A stretch of 34,307 nucleotides of DNA from an uncultured Lachnobacterium sp. (GTDB lineage Bacteria; Bacillota; Clostridia; Lachnospirales; Lachnospiraceae). Below, one piece after another: positions 1-6,006 of the stretch. The notes beneath the pieces are model-generated. The model had not been told where the DNA came from. It was given only the letters and a program-made list of their open reading frames with translations, and made no database searches. The first letter of the stretch is position 1. Each line of letters starts with the position of its first letter. The position numbers were made by a program, and so were the translations under genes. The DNA lies in contig UQRC01000031.1 of the NCBI GenBank assembly GCA_900543445.1, positions 1 to 34,307 on the forward strand. Direction: 5' to 3'.

Positions 1-117
1 GATATAATGGTGAATCTTGTAATGAATTTTTTGACAATGTAGTTAGTTCGTGAAATTTATTATTTAATGAAATTGGTAAATCGGAATTTACAGAACTACA
101 AAGAAAGGATACATATT

Positions 118-456
118 ATGGAAGGAAGATTAATAGCATTTGTTATTTGGGTAATAATCGGCGTATTATTTATTGTAATGGGCATTTATGATTTTAATTC
201 CAAGAAAGCAAAACCTTTCGGTTTTTGGGCAAATGCTGAGGTAGCGCCCATAGAAGATGTGAAAGGCTATAATCGTGCTTTGGGCATATTGTGGTGCGTG
301 TATGGTGTTTTGTTTACGTTAATTGGATTGCCTTTATTAGATGGGCAGAATTCGGGTTTGATTATTATACCTATATTGGGTGCAATGCTTATTAGTATTG
401 CGGCTATGGTAGCGTATGTAGTAGGTATTGAACCCAAATACCGCAAAAAGAAATAA
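118..456 (+). CDS. small multi-pass membrane protein, unknown function
   Basis: A 112-residue protein with about three hydrophobic segments (roughly residues 4-22, 58-76 and 84-105) and a basic C-terminus (KYRKKK), so an integral membrane protein. The start at 118 follows an AAAGGA-like ribosome site at a normal distance; an in-frame ATG at 67 has none. The middle segment with a GYNRA motif before the second hydrophobic stretch resembles small Firmicutes membrane proteins of the DUF3784 type, but I cannot confirm the family. AT-rich. It does not overlap the following acetyltransferase gene and no shared promoter is evident. Function unknown. Confidence 0.65.
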   Translation: MEGRLIAFVIWVIIGVLFIVMGIYDFNSKKAKPFGFWANAEVAPIEDVKGYNRALGILWCVYGVLFTLIGLPLLDGQNSGLIIIPILGAMLISIAAMVAYVVGIEPKYRKKK

Positions 457-543
457 ATGGAAACTTCAAGTTTGGAGAATTGAGAAAATCGGAATTTGTT
501 GATTTAGTAAAATCAAATTTTCTTCACTAGGAGGTGTTTATAT

Positions 544-1017
544 ATGGCTGATATTGAATTTATTAGATGTTCTGGGACAAATGAAGATTTTATTGAGAAC
601 TGTCAGTTATTAGATATGGATTTAGATAGGCGAGTAGGAAGAGTTATTAAGAGAGATAAATATAAACAGTATAATCAGCTTGATGAGATAAAAGAGGTTG
701 TAGTTGTGTATATTGATGGAAAAGCCGCTGGTGCTGGAGCAATTAGAGAATATCAGTATGGTGATATCGACAATGCAACCGAGTTGAAAAGATTGTTTGT
801 CAGAGGCGAATTCCAGGGAAAAGGAATAGGAACCAAGCTAGTTCTTGAATTAATCGAGTGGGCGAAAGAACTAGGATATAGGAAATTGATTCTTGAAACT
901 GGAGAATTGCTACAAGAATCGTGTCATGTATATCGAAAAGTAGGATTTAATAAAATGGAAAATTATGGTCCTTATGTTTCAATGCCAGAATCATTGTGCA
1001 TGATGAAAGAATTGTAA
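544..1017 (+). CDS. GNAT family N-acetyltransferase
   Basis: A 157-residue protein with the GNAT fold signature. The acetyl-CoA pyrophosphate-binding motif A is visible as Q-G-K-G-I-G at residues 91-96, following the strand KRLFV, with helix residues 97-110 and the next strand (KLILETG) after it. A VYRKVGF motif near the C-terminus is typical of motif B. Members transfer an acetyl group from acetyl-CoA to an amine; the substrate cannot be read from the sequence. The start at 544 is fixed by an AGGAGGTG ribosome site at about 529-536. Monocistronic; a 13-bp hairpin follows at 1064-1100. Confidence 0.85.
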   Translation: MADIEFIRCSGTNEDFIENCQLLDMDLDRRVGRVIKRDKYKQYNQLDEIKEVVVVYIDGKAAGAGAIREYQYGDIDNATELKRLFVRGEFQGKGIGTKLVLELIEWAKELGYRKLILETGELLQESCHVYRKVGFNKMENYGPYVSMPESLCMMKEL

Positions 1018-1063
1018 CGGAAAAGAACTCGACAACTTCCAGTTTGTCAATTACATGTGACAT

Positions 1064-1100
1064 TGAAAGAGTCAGCCCATTCAAGGTGCTGGCTCTTTCA
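1064..1100 (+). terminator. 13-bp stem-loop after the acetyltransferase gene, terminator-like but without a T run
   Basis: Positions 1064-1076 pair with 1088-1100 (13 bp, one T-G wobble) around an 11-nt loop. The next bases are A-rich, not T-rich, so classic intrinsic termination is not well supported. It lies 46 bases after the acetyltransferase stop and is the only strong structure before the dtd upstream region, so it could protect the 3' end or act as a weak terminator. Confidence 0.5.
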
Positions 1101-1140
1101 AAAATTCCATTCTAATAAATTGCATGATAACTTAGATTAA

Positions 1141-1203
1141 AAATGAATACCCATTAGCCGGAAATGAATAGAAAATGAATAAAAGTGTGGTGTTTCGTAT
1201 AAT
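1141..1203 (+). promoter_or_regulatory. probable dtd promoter with three phased AAATGAATA repeats
   Basis: The nonamer AAATGAATA occurs exactly at 1141-1149, 1162-1170 and 1173-1181, offset by 21 and 11 bases, that is two and one helical turns. A perfect -10 (TATAAT, 1198-1203) follows, with no good -35 at 17 bases. The arrangement suggests an activator or repressor binding the same DNA face upstream of dtd. The repeats and the -10 are seen directly; the regulatory role is inferred. Confidence 0.45.
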
Positions 1204-1269
1204 TATGAGTTAGTATGCATCAGACACACTTTTGTAAAAAGGGAGTAATATAAAAGGAAGAGTACGAAA

Positions 1270-1719
1270 ATGAAATTTGTAATACAACGCGTGACAGAAG
1301 CTAAATGCGAAATTGACCAGAAGATCACTGGACAGATTGATCTTGGTTTTTGTGTACTGATCGGGGTTGCAGAAACGGATACAGAAGCAACGGCAGATAA
1401 AATGATCCGTAAGTTGCTTGGGATGCGCATTTTTGCTGATGAATCAGGAAAAACTAACCTTGCATTAAAGGATGTAAACGGTTCTTTACTTTTGATATCA
1501 CAATTTACACTATATGCAAACTGTCGTAAAGGAAATCGTCCGTCCTTTACCGATGCCGGTAATCCAGAACTTGCCAATCGTCTGTATGAATATATTATTA
1601 CAGAATGCCGCAAACAGATTACAAATGTTCAAACTGGAATCTTTGGAGCGGACATGAAAATTTCACTAAACAATGATGGACCGTTTACAATCATATTAGA
1701 TTCGGAAGATCTTGCCTGA
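1270..1719 (+). CDS. dtd: D-aminoacyl-tRNA deacylase (DTD)
   Basis: A 149-residue, full-length DTD. It hydrolyses D-amino acids (and glycine) mischarged on tRNAs, recycling the tRNA in the cytoplasm. Both family signatures are present: SQFTL at residues 77-81 and NDGPFT at 135-140, whose Gly-Pro pair reaches into the partner subunit's active site in the dimer. The N-terminal MKFVIQRV and the KGNRPSF segment are also typical. Start at 1270 after a GGAAGAG ribosome site. The gene is intact up to the left end of the prophage, so the insertion lies in its downstream spacer and does not cut it. Confidence 0.95.
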   Translation: MKFVIQRVTEAKCEIDQKITGQIDLGFCVLIGVAETDTEATADKMIRKLLGMRIFADESGKTNLALKDVNGSLLLISQFTLYANCRKGNRPSFTDAGNPELANRLYEYIITECRKQITNVQTGIFGADMKISLNNDGPFTIILDSEDLA

Positions 1720-1787
1720 AATTCTCTGTTGTAGTGGAGTAATTCTTCGAGACGTACGCGGAGAACGTGTAGTGGCTCCTTACTTGG

Positions 1788-1883
1788 AACTATTCGCAAA
1801 ACAGGAACGTAGTTTAACGATATAATTACCGATTCCGTAATTATTCGTTTAAATGGGTGTTTTGCGAAAGCGAAGCGATAGTT
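1788..1883. repeat. left-end extended inverted repeat, putative att site
   Basis: The arm AACTATTCGCAAAAC (1788-1802) has its reverse complement at 1859-1883, interrupted by a 10-base insertion made of GCGA(A) units: GTTTTGCGA at 1859-1867 and ATAGTT at 1878-1883. Between them an inner imperfect stem forms around 1814-1853, including ATAATTAC/GTAATTAT with a 7-base loop. The whole block could fold on single-stranded phage DNA into one long branched hairpin. The same arm recurs at 8224. Role as attL or folded attP is inferred. Confidence 0.55.
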
Positions 1884-1929
1884 ATCTATTTCCATTCGCG
1901 CGATATTGAAAAAGTAAATATTAACTTCT

Positions 1930-1955
1930 GCGTAGCCGTTTGGTTGCGCTTTTTT
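1930..1955 (+). terminator. intrinsic terminator (first of a tandem pair)
   Basis: An 8-bp stem (1930-1937 with 1942-1949, two G-T wobbles), 4-base loop, then six T (1950-1955). In the prophage it would stop transcription coming from dtd; in circular phage DNA it would stop transcription coming round from the right end, isolating rep. Confidence 0.65.
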
Positions 1956-1957
1956 AT

Positions 1958-1983
1958 TGCATCCTTTCGGGGGTGCATTTTTT
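1958..1983 (+). terminator. intrinsic terminator (second of a tandem pair)
   Basis: A 7-bp stem (1958-1964 with 1971-1977, one wobble) with a 6-base loop, then a T run at 1978-1983. It sits three bases after the first terminator. Two in a row indicate that read-through into the replication module is tightly limited. Confidence 0.65.
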
Positions 1984-2036
1984 ATTGTATCGCCAAAATG
2001 CCCCGATAGAAGATATCCCTTGTTCGTAACCTCAAC

Positions 2037-2294
2037 CTACGACTTTTAACAGTCGTAGTGGTGGAGTGCCGGACATAACGACTCCTATTCCATCGGGCAT
2101 ATGCCCGATTCAATTAGGAAAAGCCTTAAGGCTTTTCCCTACCGACTCCCCTTGGGAGTTCGGGCAAGGGGAGAACGTCAACTTGTTGACAAGAGGGGAT
2201 AGGAATGGTACACCCCGACTCGTTAGGATGACCAATGACCAACGGCAACGAAAATAAATGAAAGGGTGTTGCCCTTACTTGACAATGGCAACAC
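2037..2294. other. palindrome cluster: candidate phage origin and/or packaging signal
   Basis: Six inverted repeats in 258 bases: 8-bp stem 2037-2044/2051-2058; perfect 18-bp palindrome 2092-2109; perfect 22-bp palindrome 2117-2138; 9-bp stem 2146-2154/2165-2173; 6-bp stem 2177-2182/2185-2190; 8-bp stem 2266-2273/2287-2294 overlapping the rep start. Filamentous phages keep their plus and minus origins and the packaging hairpin in one intergenic region, and this is the only comparable block here, directly before rep. Which hairpin is nicked or packaged is not visible. A GTG-initiated 63-codon reading frame (2066-2257) passes through the block; I do not call it a gene. Confidence 0.6.
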
Positions 2295-3189
2295 ATTACA
2301 GTCATTTATGGAAGGTGCTTATAATATCCGTGTTATTCGTTATGAAAACGGCTTGTTTGAAATCCGACAATATTCCAATCCGGTCAATGCGATCTATGAA
2401 GGGGAAACCTCTGTTACTCCAATCTATCAAACCGGAAAGAAACGGAAAGTAAACCTCGAATACAATCCTTTTACGGATGAGATGGAAAAGCTTCGTACAA
2501 TCGAAGATGCTGAACGAAGCGCGAAGAACTCGCTAAATCGCACGAAGCAAAACATCTATAAGTTTTCTCGACAAGCCGATTGGGAATATTTCATTACCCT
2601 CACTTTTGATGGTTCAAAAGTCAATCGGTACGACTTTGATGAATGCATGGGTAAAGCAAATAATTGGTTTAATAATCAAAAGAAGCGTAAAGCACCCGAC
2701 TTAAAATATCTGTTTGTACCGGAACAACACAAAGACGGCGCTTGGCACATTCATGGAGTGATCGCGGATGTTGGAGAAATGTCCTTTGCGGATTCGGGGC
2801 GTGTTGCCATAGGCGAGAAAGCCTATAGACGTTCTGACGTTAATTCGGAGTTTGCAACGATTTATAATCTGTCCGGTTGGCGGTTCGGTTTCTCAACGGC
2901 TACAAGAGTCCGTGATAAATATAAAGTTGCTAGTTACATAACCAAGTATATAACGAAAGACTTGTGTGAAAGCACTTTCGGGAAAAAGCGGTATTACCGC
3001 AGCCGAAATATACCCGAACCGATAGAAAAAGGATTCATAGTCGAACCGAAAGATTTTGATTTCTTTATGACCGAAATGGTTGATTCTTTCGGGTGTGGCG
3101 TGGTTTATCAAAAAGAAGTTAATGGATTTTATCAGTCTGTAACTTATAGATTCTATCAAGAAGAAAGAGAGGAAAAAGAGAATGAATAA
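2266..3189 (+). CDS. rolling-circle replication initiator (HUH endonuclease, phage gpII-like)
   Basis: A 307-residue Rep if started at GTG 2266. All HUH-family motifs are visible: motif I FITLTFD (109-115), motif II with the metal-binding HIH (161-163, in AWHIHGVI), and motif III YITKYITKD with Tyr224 and Tyr228 as candidate nicking residues. Such proteins nick the plus origin and stay linked to the 5' end during rolling-circle synthesis. The start is uncertain: an upstream in-frame stop limits the frame to after 2238, GTG 2266 lies inside a hairpin, and ATG 2308 lacks a ribosome site; the domain is intact either way. The stop overlaps the next gene's ATG at 3182. Confidence 0.93.
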   Translation: MLPLLDNGNTLQSFMEGAYNIRVIRYENGLFEIRQYSNPVNAIYEGETSVTPIYQTGKKRKVNLEYNPFTDEMEKLRTIEDAERSAKNSLNRTKQNIYKFSRQADWEYFITLTFDGSKVNRYDFDECMGKANNWFNNQKKRKAPDLKYLFVPEQHKDGAWHIHGVIADVGEMSFADSGRVAIGEKAYRRSDVNSEFATIYNLSGWRFGFSTATRVRDKYKVASYITKYITKDLCESTFGKKRYYRSRNIPEPIEKGFIVEPKDFDFFMTEMVDSFGCGVVYQKEVNGFYQSVTYRFYQEEREEKENE

Positions 3190-3346
3190 TGAAAACGTAG
3201 AATCTAAGAAAAAAACGCCTATTGTTGTTGAGATTGGGATTCATGGCACGTCGCTTGAACAGTTATTGTATGCGCAAGCCGTGATTGTGCCGGAATTAAC
3301 AAAAGCCTTATCGAAATTTGATGATGTAGGGTTTCGGTATGAATAA
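3182..3346 (+). CDS. small phage protein, unknown
   Basis: A 54-residue reading frame starting inside the last codons of rep, preceded by a purine-rich GAGAGGAAAAAGAG ribosome site. Its stop overlaps the next gene's ATG (3339). N-terminus charged (residues 1-11), then a predicted strand (PIVVEIGI) and a helix (residues 23-44). No recognised domain. The tight start/stop overlaps indicate real translational coupling within the replication module, where Ff phages keep their small replication-control and DNA-binding genes. Confidence 0.65.
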   Translation: MNNENVESKKKTPIVVEIGIHGTSLEQLLYAQAVIVPELTKALSKFDDVGFRYE

Positions 3347-3503
3347 CTGCTTTAATTTTTGGTGTTCCATTCGTGATACGTGTATCTATCGCGATTTAAC
3401 AAAAGGATGCTCTGATATACCATTCTGTAAGGTGTATCAGAATTGTGAAATCTGCTCATGGAAAAAGAATTGTAAAGAAAGAGAGGAAAGAAAAAATGAG
3501 TAA
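3339..3503 (+). CDS. cysteine-rich 54-residue phage protein, possible metal binder
   Basis: A 54-residue frame overlapping the previous gene by 8 bases and the next (ATG 3496) by 8. It has eight cysteines (4, 9, 15, 24, 30, 36, 39, 45), including a CxxC at 36-39, and a basic/acidic C-terminal tail. No signal peptide or membrane segment, so it is probably cytosolic, where the cysteines more likely bind zinc than form disulfides. No family recognised. Part of the translationally coupled chain rep-3182-3339-3496. Confidence 0.6.
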   Translation: MNNCFNFWCSIRDTCIYRDLTKGCSDIPFCKVYQNCEICSWKKNCKEREERKNE

Positions 3504-3723
3504 ATTAATCGGTTATTGTGAAATGAAGAAAACAGAAGGCAAGATTTGTTTTGTGACGGATTCCGGAAAAGCTCCGGTAGTCGGGGATATATGCGAAAAG
3601 GTATTCCTTTTCGGGGATGTATCCAAGAAGATCACAAACGGATGTATCGGACACGATGTAACCTTTGCATATGGATGTGGTTATAACGGTAAAGCGTATG
3701 TTGCCGATGTAACAATAAAATAA
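3496..3723 (+). CDS. small phage protein, candidate single-stranded DNA-binding protein (gpV position)
   Basis: A 75-residue protein starting at ATG 3496 behind an AGAGAGGAAAG ribosome site; a longer in-frame start at 3445 lies within the preceding gene and is unlikely. The sequence reads as alternating short strands with glycines and aromatics (for example HDVTFAYGCGYNGKAYVADV), compatible with a small beta-barrel. In filamentous phages a small ssDNA-binding protein lies between rep and the coat genes, so the position fits. I see no motif that proves DNA binding; the role is inferred from size, fold pattern and position. Confidence 0.6.
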   Translation: MSKLIGYCEMKKTEGKICFVTDSGKAPVVGDICEKVFLFGDVSKKITNGCIGHDVTFAYGCGYNGKAYVADVTIK

Positions 3724-3750
3724 AATCGCGAAGAAAGGGGGAACGAAGCT

Positions 3751-3930
3751 ATGCCAACACTTTTAGCAGAAGCTTCTACAGTAAGTATGACAGAAGCGGT
3801 TACTTCAATCATGGGCGTTGTCTCCACTGTAATGACAACAATTACCGGAAATGCCACTCTTATGACATTTTTCTGCGCTTCCATCGTGGGCGTTGGAATC
3901 GGCATTTGTAAGAAACTTCGCGCAAAGTAA
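3751..3930 (+). CDS. major coat protein (pVIII-like)
   Basis: A 59-residue protein with the classic filamentous coat layout: a mildly acidic amphipathic N-terminal half, one membrane-spanning segment (about 35-53) and a short basic C-terminus (KKLRAK) that would face the packaged DNA. There is no clear separate signal peptide, so it may be inserted uncleaved. AAAGGGGG ribosome site upstream. It is immediately followed by a strong terminator, as gene VIII is in Ff phages, allowing very high coat expression without matching expression of the adhesin downstream. Identification rests on architecture and position. Confidence 0.8.
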   Translation: MPTLLAEASTVSMTEAVTSIMGVVSTVMTTITGNATLMTFFCASIVGVGIGICKKLRAK

Positions 3931-3949
3931 AGCGTGCGATGTTCGCCAG

Positions 3950-3988
3950 GGGGGCGGGGCTTATGCTCCGTCCCCTATTTATTTTATA
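3950..3988 (+). terminator. strong intrinsic terminator after the coat gene
   Basis: An 11-bp GC-rich stem (3950-3960 with 3965-3975, two G-T wobbles) with the loop TTAT, followed by TATTTATTTTATA. It sits 20 bases after the coat stop, mirroring the central terminator after gene VIII in Ff phages. It separates highly expressed coat mRNA from the adhesin and assembly genes. Confidence 0.85.
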
Positions 3989-4008
3989 CTCATAAAAAGG
4001 GGGTAACT

Positions 4009-5397
4009 ATGAAATTAAGAAAACAAATTAAAAATAGAATAGTGGCGGTTGCAATGCTGGCGGTTGTGCTAGTTAGTAGTATTTCGGTTTCGTTTGCAGA
4101 TTATAATGCTCTTCCAAAATTTCATTATGATATTACTGTTGATGGACTTAGAACTGAAGTCTCTTGTGATTCTGTTGATAATAAACCTATTTATTTATTT
4201 GAGTTTTTGAGCAGTAGATATGCTGATCCTTTGATTTATATTGCTTGTGGTAGTTCGTTTTCTGGAAAACAAGTAGACTATAACGAAAAAAATGAAATAT
4301 ATAATTTATCTGAAATAAAATCATATTTGAATCATTGTAGTATGTTTGGGGATATATATTGCGCTAATATGACTAAATTTTATCGGAATAATAACGTTCA
4401 TCGCATAGTTGTGGATTTAGACAAATATCGTGCTTTTTTGGCATCGGGTGAGGTTAAACATGATAGTGGTGAAAATTATGAAATACATATCATGTCTGCA
4501 ACTATACACGGTGGTTTATCGCAGGTTGGTATACCTAGTGAGTGGTGTCATGTAGCGGGTGATGATATAGAAGGAAGTAAAGACAATCCTATCCCAGATG
4601 AAAATATTGGTACTTTAGTACTTAAAAAATCGAAATGCTATTGGGTTGGTGATGGAAGTATGGACGTTTCCCAACGTGTACAATGGGCAAATAAAACAGA
4701 TACAGATTTTTCACTAACTAATAATAAATATGCTATTACTCGTATTGAGGTAAAGATTGGTAATCGTGTAACTTATTTTGGTGATGTTGAACATCATGGT
4801 ACGGGAAAGAAAGTTGATAATTTTGGCAAAGTATATCCGTTTAAATATGTTATTGCAACGGATAACCCTCATGATTTTAGCTTTAAAGATATGTTATCTG
4901 CTTCAAAAACTGATTTGACAAAGTATAATGCTGCTATGTTGGAACATGAATATGATTTATATTTTCGTGTGGTGTGCGGTACTGCTTATGGTACGTCTGC
5001 GGAATGGCATTGTGGAAATTGGACGCGGTATCGTGTTACTGATGATCCTAAACAGGATGGAAAAAACGAGAGTGATAACGGACATTTTAATGATAATGGA
5101 GAATGGGAAAAAGATAAGGATACTGATGTTGATTCGGGCGGTATTGGTAACGTAGATGATAAGGATGATCTTGAGGACGATTTTAATCATTTTAAAGATT
5201 CGGAAAATTGGAAAGATTGGTTGAATAAAGAAGGACTTGACTTAGATTCCGCTAAGACTTTTATTGATCAAGTCGCTGATGTTCCTAAAATGATAGGGGA
5301 TTTATTTTCGTTTTTCCCTGATTGGGTTAAGTATTCTTTCGCACTCGGCTTTGCTTTTATTCCTTTTATCATTGTAATTAAGTTTCTAAGGGGGTAG
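4009..5397 (+). CDS. phage adhesin / minor coat protein (pIII-like), secreted and C-terminally anchored
   Basis: A 462-residue protein. Residues 1-30 form a signal peptide (basic start, hydrophobic core, predicted cleavage after SVSFA). The body holds several cysteines and many Asn, Tyr and Asp; about residues 370-418 are a low-complexity Asp/Asn/Gly linker; a C-terminal membrane span (about 440-458) ends in KFLRG. Signal peptide, domains, flexible linker and C-terminal anchor are the pIII plan, the tip protein that binds the host receptor and ends assembly. The start at 4009 follows AAAAAGGGGG; the frame extends further upstream only into the terminator. The N-terminal domains are not recognised, as expected for fast-evolving receptor binders. 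Codon use is more AT-rich than in rep. Confidence 0.78.
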   Translation: MKLRKQIKNRIVAVAMLAVVLVSSISVSFADYNALPKFHYDITVDGLRTEVSCDSVDNKPIYLFEFLSSRYADPLIYIACGSSFSGKQVDYNEKNEIYNLSEIKSYLNHCSMFGDIYCANMTKFYRNNNVHRIVVDLDKYRAFLASGEVKHDSGENYEIHIMSATIHGGLSQVGIPSEWCHVAGDDIEGSKDNPIPDENIGTLVLKKSKCYWVGDGSMDVSQRVQWANKTDTDFSLTNNKYAITRIEVKIGNRVTYFGDVEHHGTGKKVDNFGKVYPFKYVIATDNPHDFSFKDMLSASKTDLTKYNAAMLEHEYDLYFRVVCGTAYGTSAEWHCGNWTRYRVTDDPKQDGKNESDNGHFNDNGEWEKDKDTDVDSGGIGNVDDKDDLEDDFNHFKDSENWKDWLNKEGLDLDSAKTFIDQVADVPKMIGDLFSFFPDWVKYSFALGFAFIPFIIVIKFLRG

Positions 5398-5400
5398 CAT

Positions 5401-5481
5401 ATGGAATTTATAGCAAGAATTTTTTTCGGCTTTGTGTATTGTTTTGGTACTTTGGGGGTGTATTTGTATGGACTTGGCTAA
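5401..5481 (+). CDS. 26-residue membrane peptide, minor coat candidate (pVII/pIX-like)
   Basis: A tiny frame starting three bases after the adhesin stop, with an AAGGGGG ribosome site at about 5389-5394. It encodes one hydrophobic span (residues 3-24) with almost no soluble part. It overlaps the following gene (ATG 5468) by 14 bases. Filamentous phages encode 25-35-residue single-span tip proteins in this part of the genome, and size, topology and coupling fit. No sequence-level recognition is possible at this length. Confidence 0.55.
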   Translation: MEFIARIFFGFVYCFGTLGVYLYGLG

Positions 5482-5629
5482 ATTATTTAAACAAGTTGCT
5501 AACTTGTTTATCAAATATTTTTCCATGACCTTTACGTTTAATGGTATGAAAATATCTGTTGGCGCGGTTCTTTTATTTGTTGCGCTTGCGGTTGTGCTGA
5601 TTTCATTTTTTAGGTCGTTAGCTGATTAG
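5468..5629 (+). CDS. 53-residue single-span membrane protein, minor coat candidate
   Basis: Starts at ATG 5468 behind GGGGGTG at 5454-5460; an upstream in-frame start would lie inside the previous gene. Residues 1-20 form an amphipathic helix with Lys and Phe, followed by a strong membrane span at about 29-50 and the end RSLAD. Position between the adhesin and Zot matches the virion tip genes of inoviruses. No family recognised. Confidence 0.6.
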   Translation: MDLAKLFKQVANLFIKYFSMTFTFNGMKISVGAVLLFVALAVVLISFFRSLAD

Positions 5630-5646
5630 AAAGGTGGTTGTATGAA

Positions 5647-5865
5647 ATGGAAAATACGGAAATGGAAACGCAGATTTCAGAAATTCTGCCGACTGTTGAC
5701 GGCTCTGTTGATACGTCTGTAACTGAAGCGGTGCAGACGGTAGATGCTTCTGAAACATTAACTAATATTTATAATGATGTTCACATTATCATGGTACTTA
5801 TGATTTTAACATTCGCTATGTCGTGCATGCGTGCATGGCGAAGGAATTCACTGAAAGGGGTGTAG
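5647..5865 (+). CDS. 72-residue single-span membrane protein, minor or second coat protein candidate
   Basis: ATG 5647 lies about 9 bases after an AAAGGTGG ribosome site; an in-frame TTG at 5638 is too close to it. The N-terminal 45 residues are acidic (many Glu, Asp, Thr), then comes one membrane span (about 48-62) and a basic end (RAWRRNSLKGV). This acidic-span-basic order is the same as in the major coat protein, and both share a TEAV segment (residues 14-17 of the coat, about 28-31 here), so the two could be distant paralogues. Function inferred only. Confidence 0.6.
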   Translation: MENTEMETQISEILPTVDGSVDTSVTEAVQTVDASETLTNIYNDVHIIMVLMILTFAMSCMRAWRRNSLKGV

Positions 5866-5868
5866 TTG

Positions 5869-6006
5869 ATGGATGAAGTAGTTAATCTGATTTTGCAAGG
5901 CTCAGAGACGCTCGATGCTCCGGCTATCGTCCGGCTTGTTATTGTCCTTATGGGACTTGAATTGTTCAGTGTTGCTTGTGGTTTCCTTGGAGGTATGAAG
6001 AAATGA
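5869..6006 (+). CDS. 45-residue membrane peptide, minor coat candidate
   Basis: Starts three bases after the previous stop with a GAAAGGGG ribosome site at about 5853-5860 and ends overlapping the zot start as ATGA (6003-6006). One hydrophobic span at about 20-41, ending GGMKK. The overlap with zot shows translational coupling to the assembly ATPase. Likely a virion tip or assembly-channel component; no recognised family. Confidence 0.6.
   Translation: MDEVVNLILQGSETLDAPAIVRLVIVLMGLELFSVACGFLGGMKK

Noticed and set aside
1..66. Promoter for the first gene (TTGACA at 31-36)
   Set aside because: The -35 is perfect but no acceptable -10 lies 16-18 bases downstream, so not listed as a feature.
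1203..1613. 136-codon minus-strand frame over dtd
   Set aside because: Antisense to a clearly identified gene with all family motifs.
1629..1895. 88-codon minus-strand frame at the left prophage junction
   Set aside because: Covers the end of dtd and the left inverted repeat, lacks a ribosome site and crosses the insertion boundary; treated as a shadow.
2037..2294. CRISPR array or tRNA-like structure
   Set aside because: The repeats are different palindromes, not a repeated unit with spacers, and no cloverleaf or CCA end is seen. No CRISPR array or tRNA/rRNA gene was seen elsewhere in the window.
2258..2452. 64-codon frame overlapping the start of rep
   Set aside because: Lies in another frame over the conserved Rep N-terminus and a hairpin; no ribosome site.
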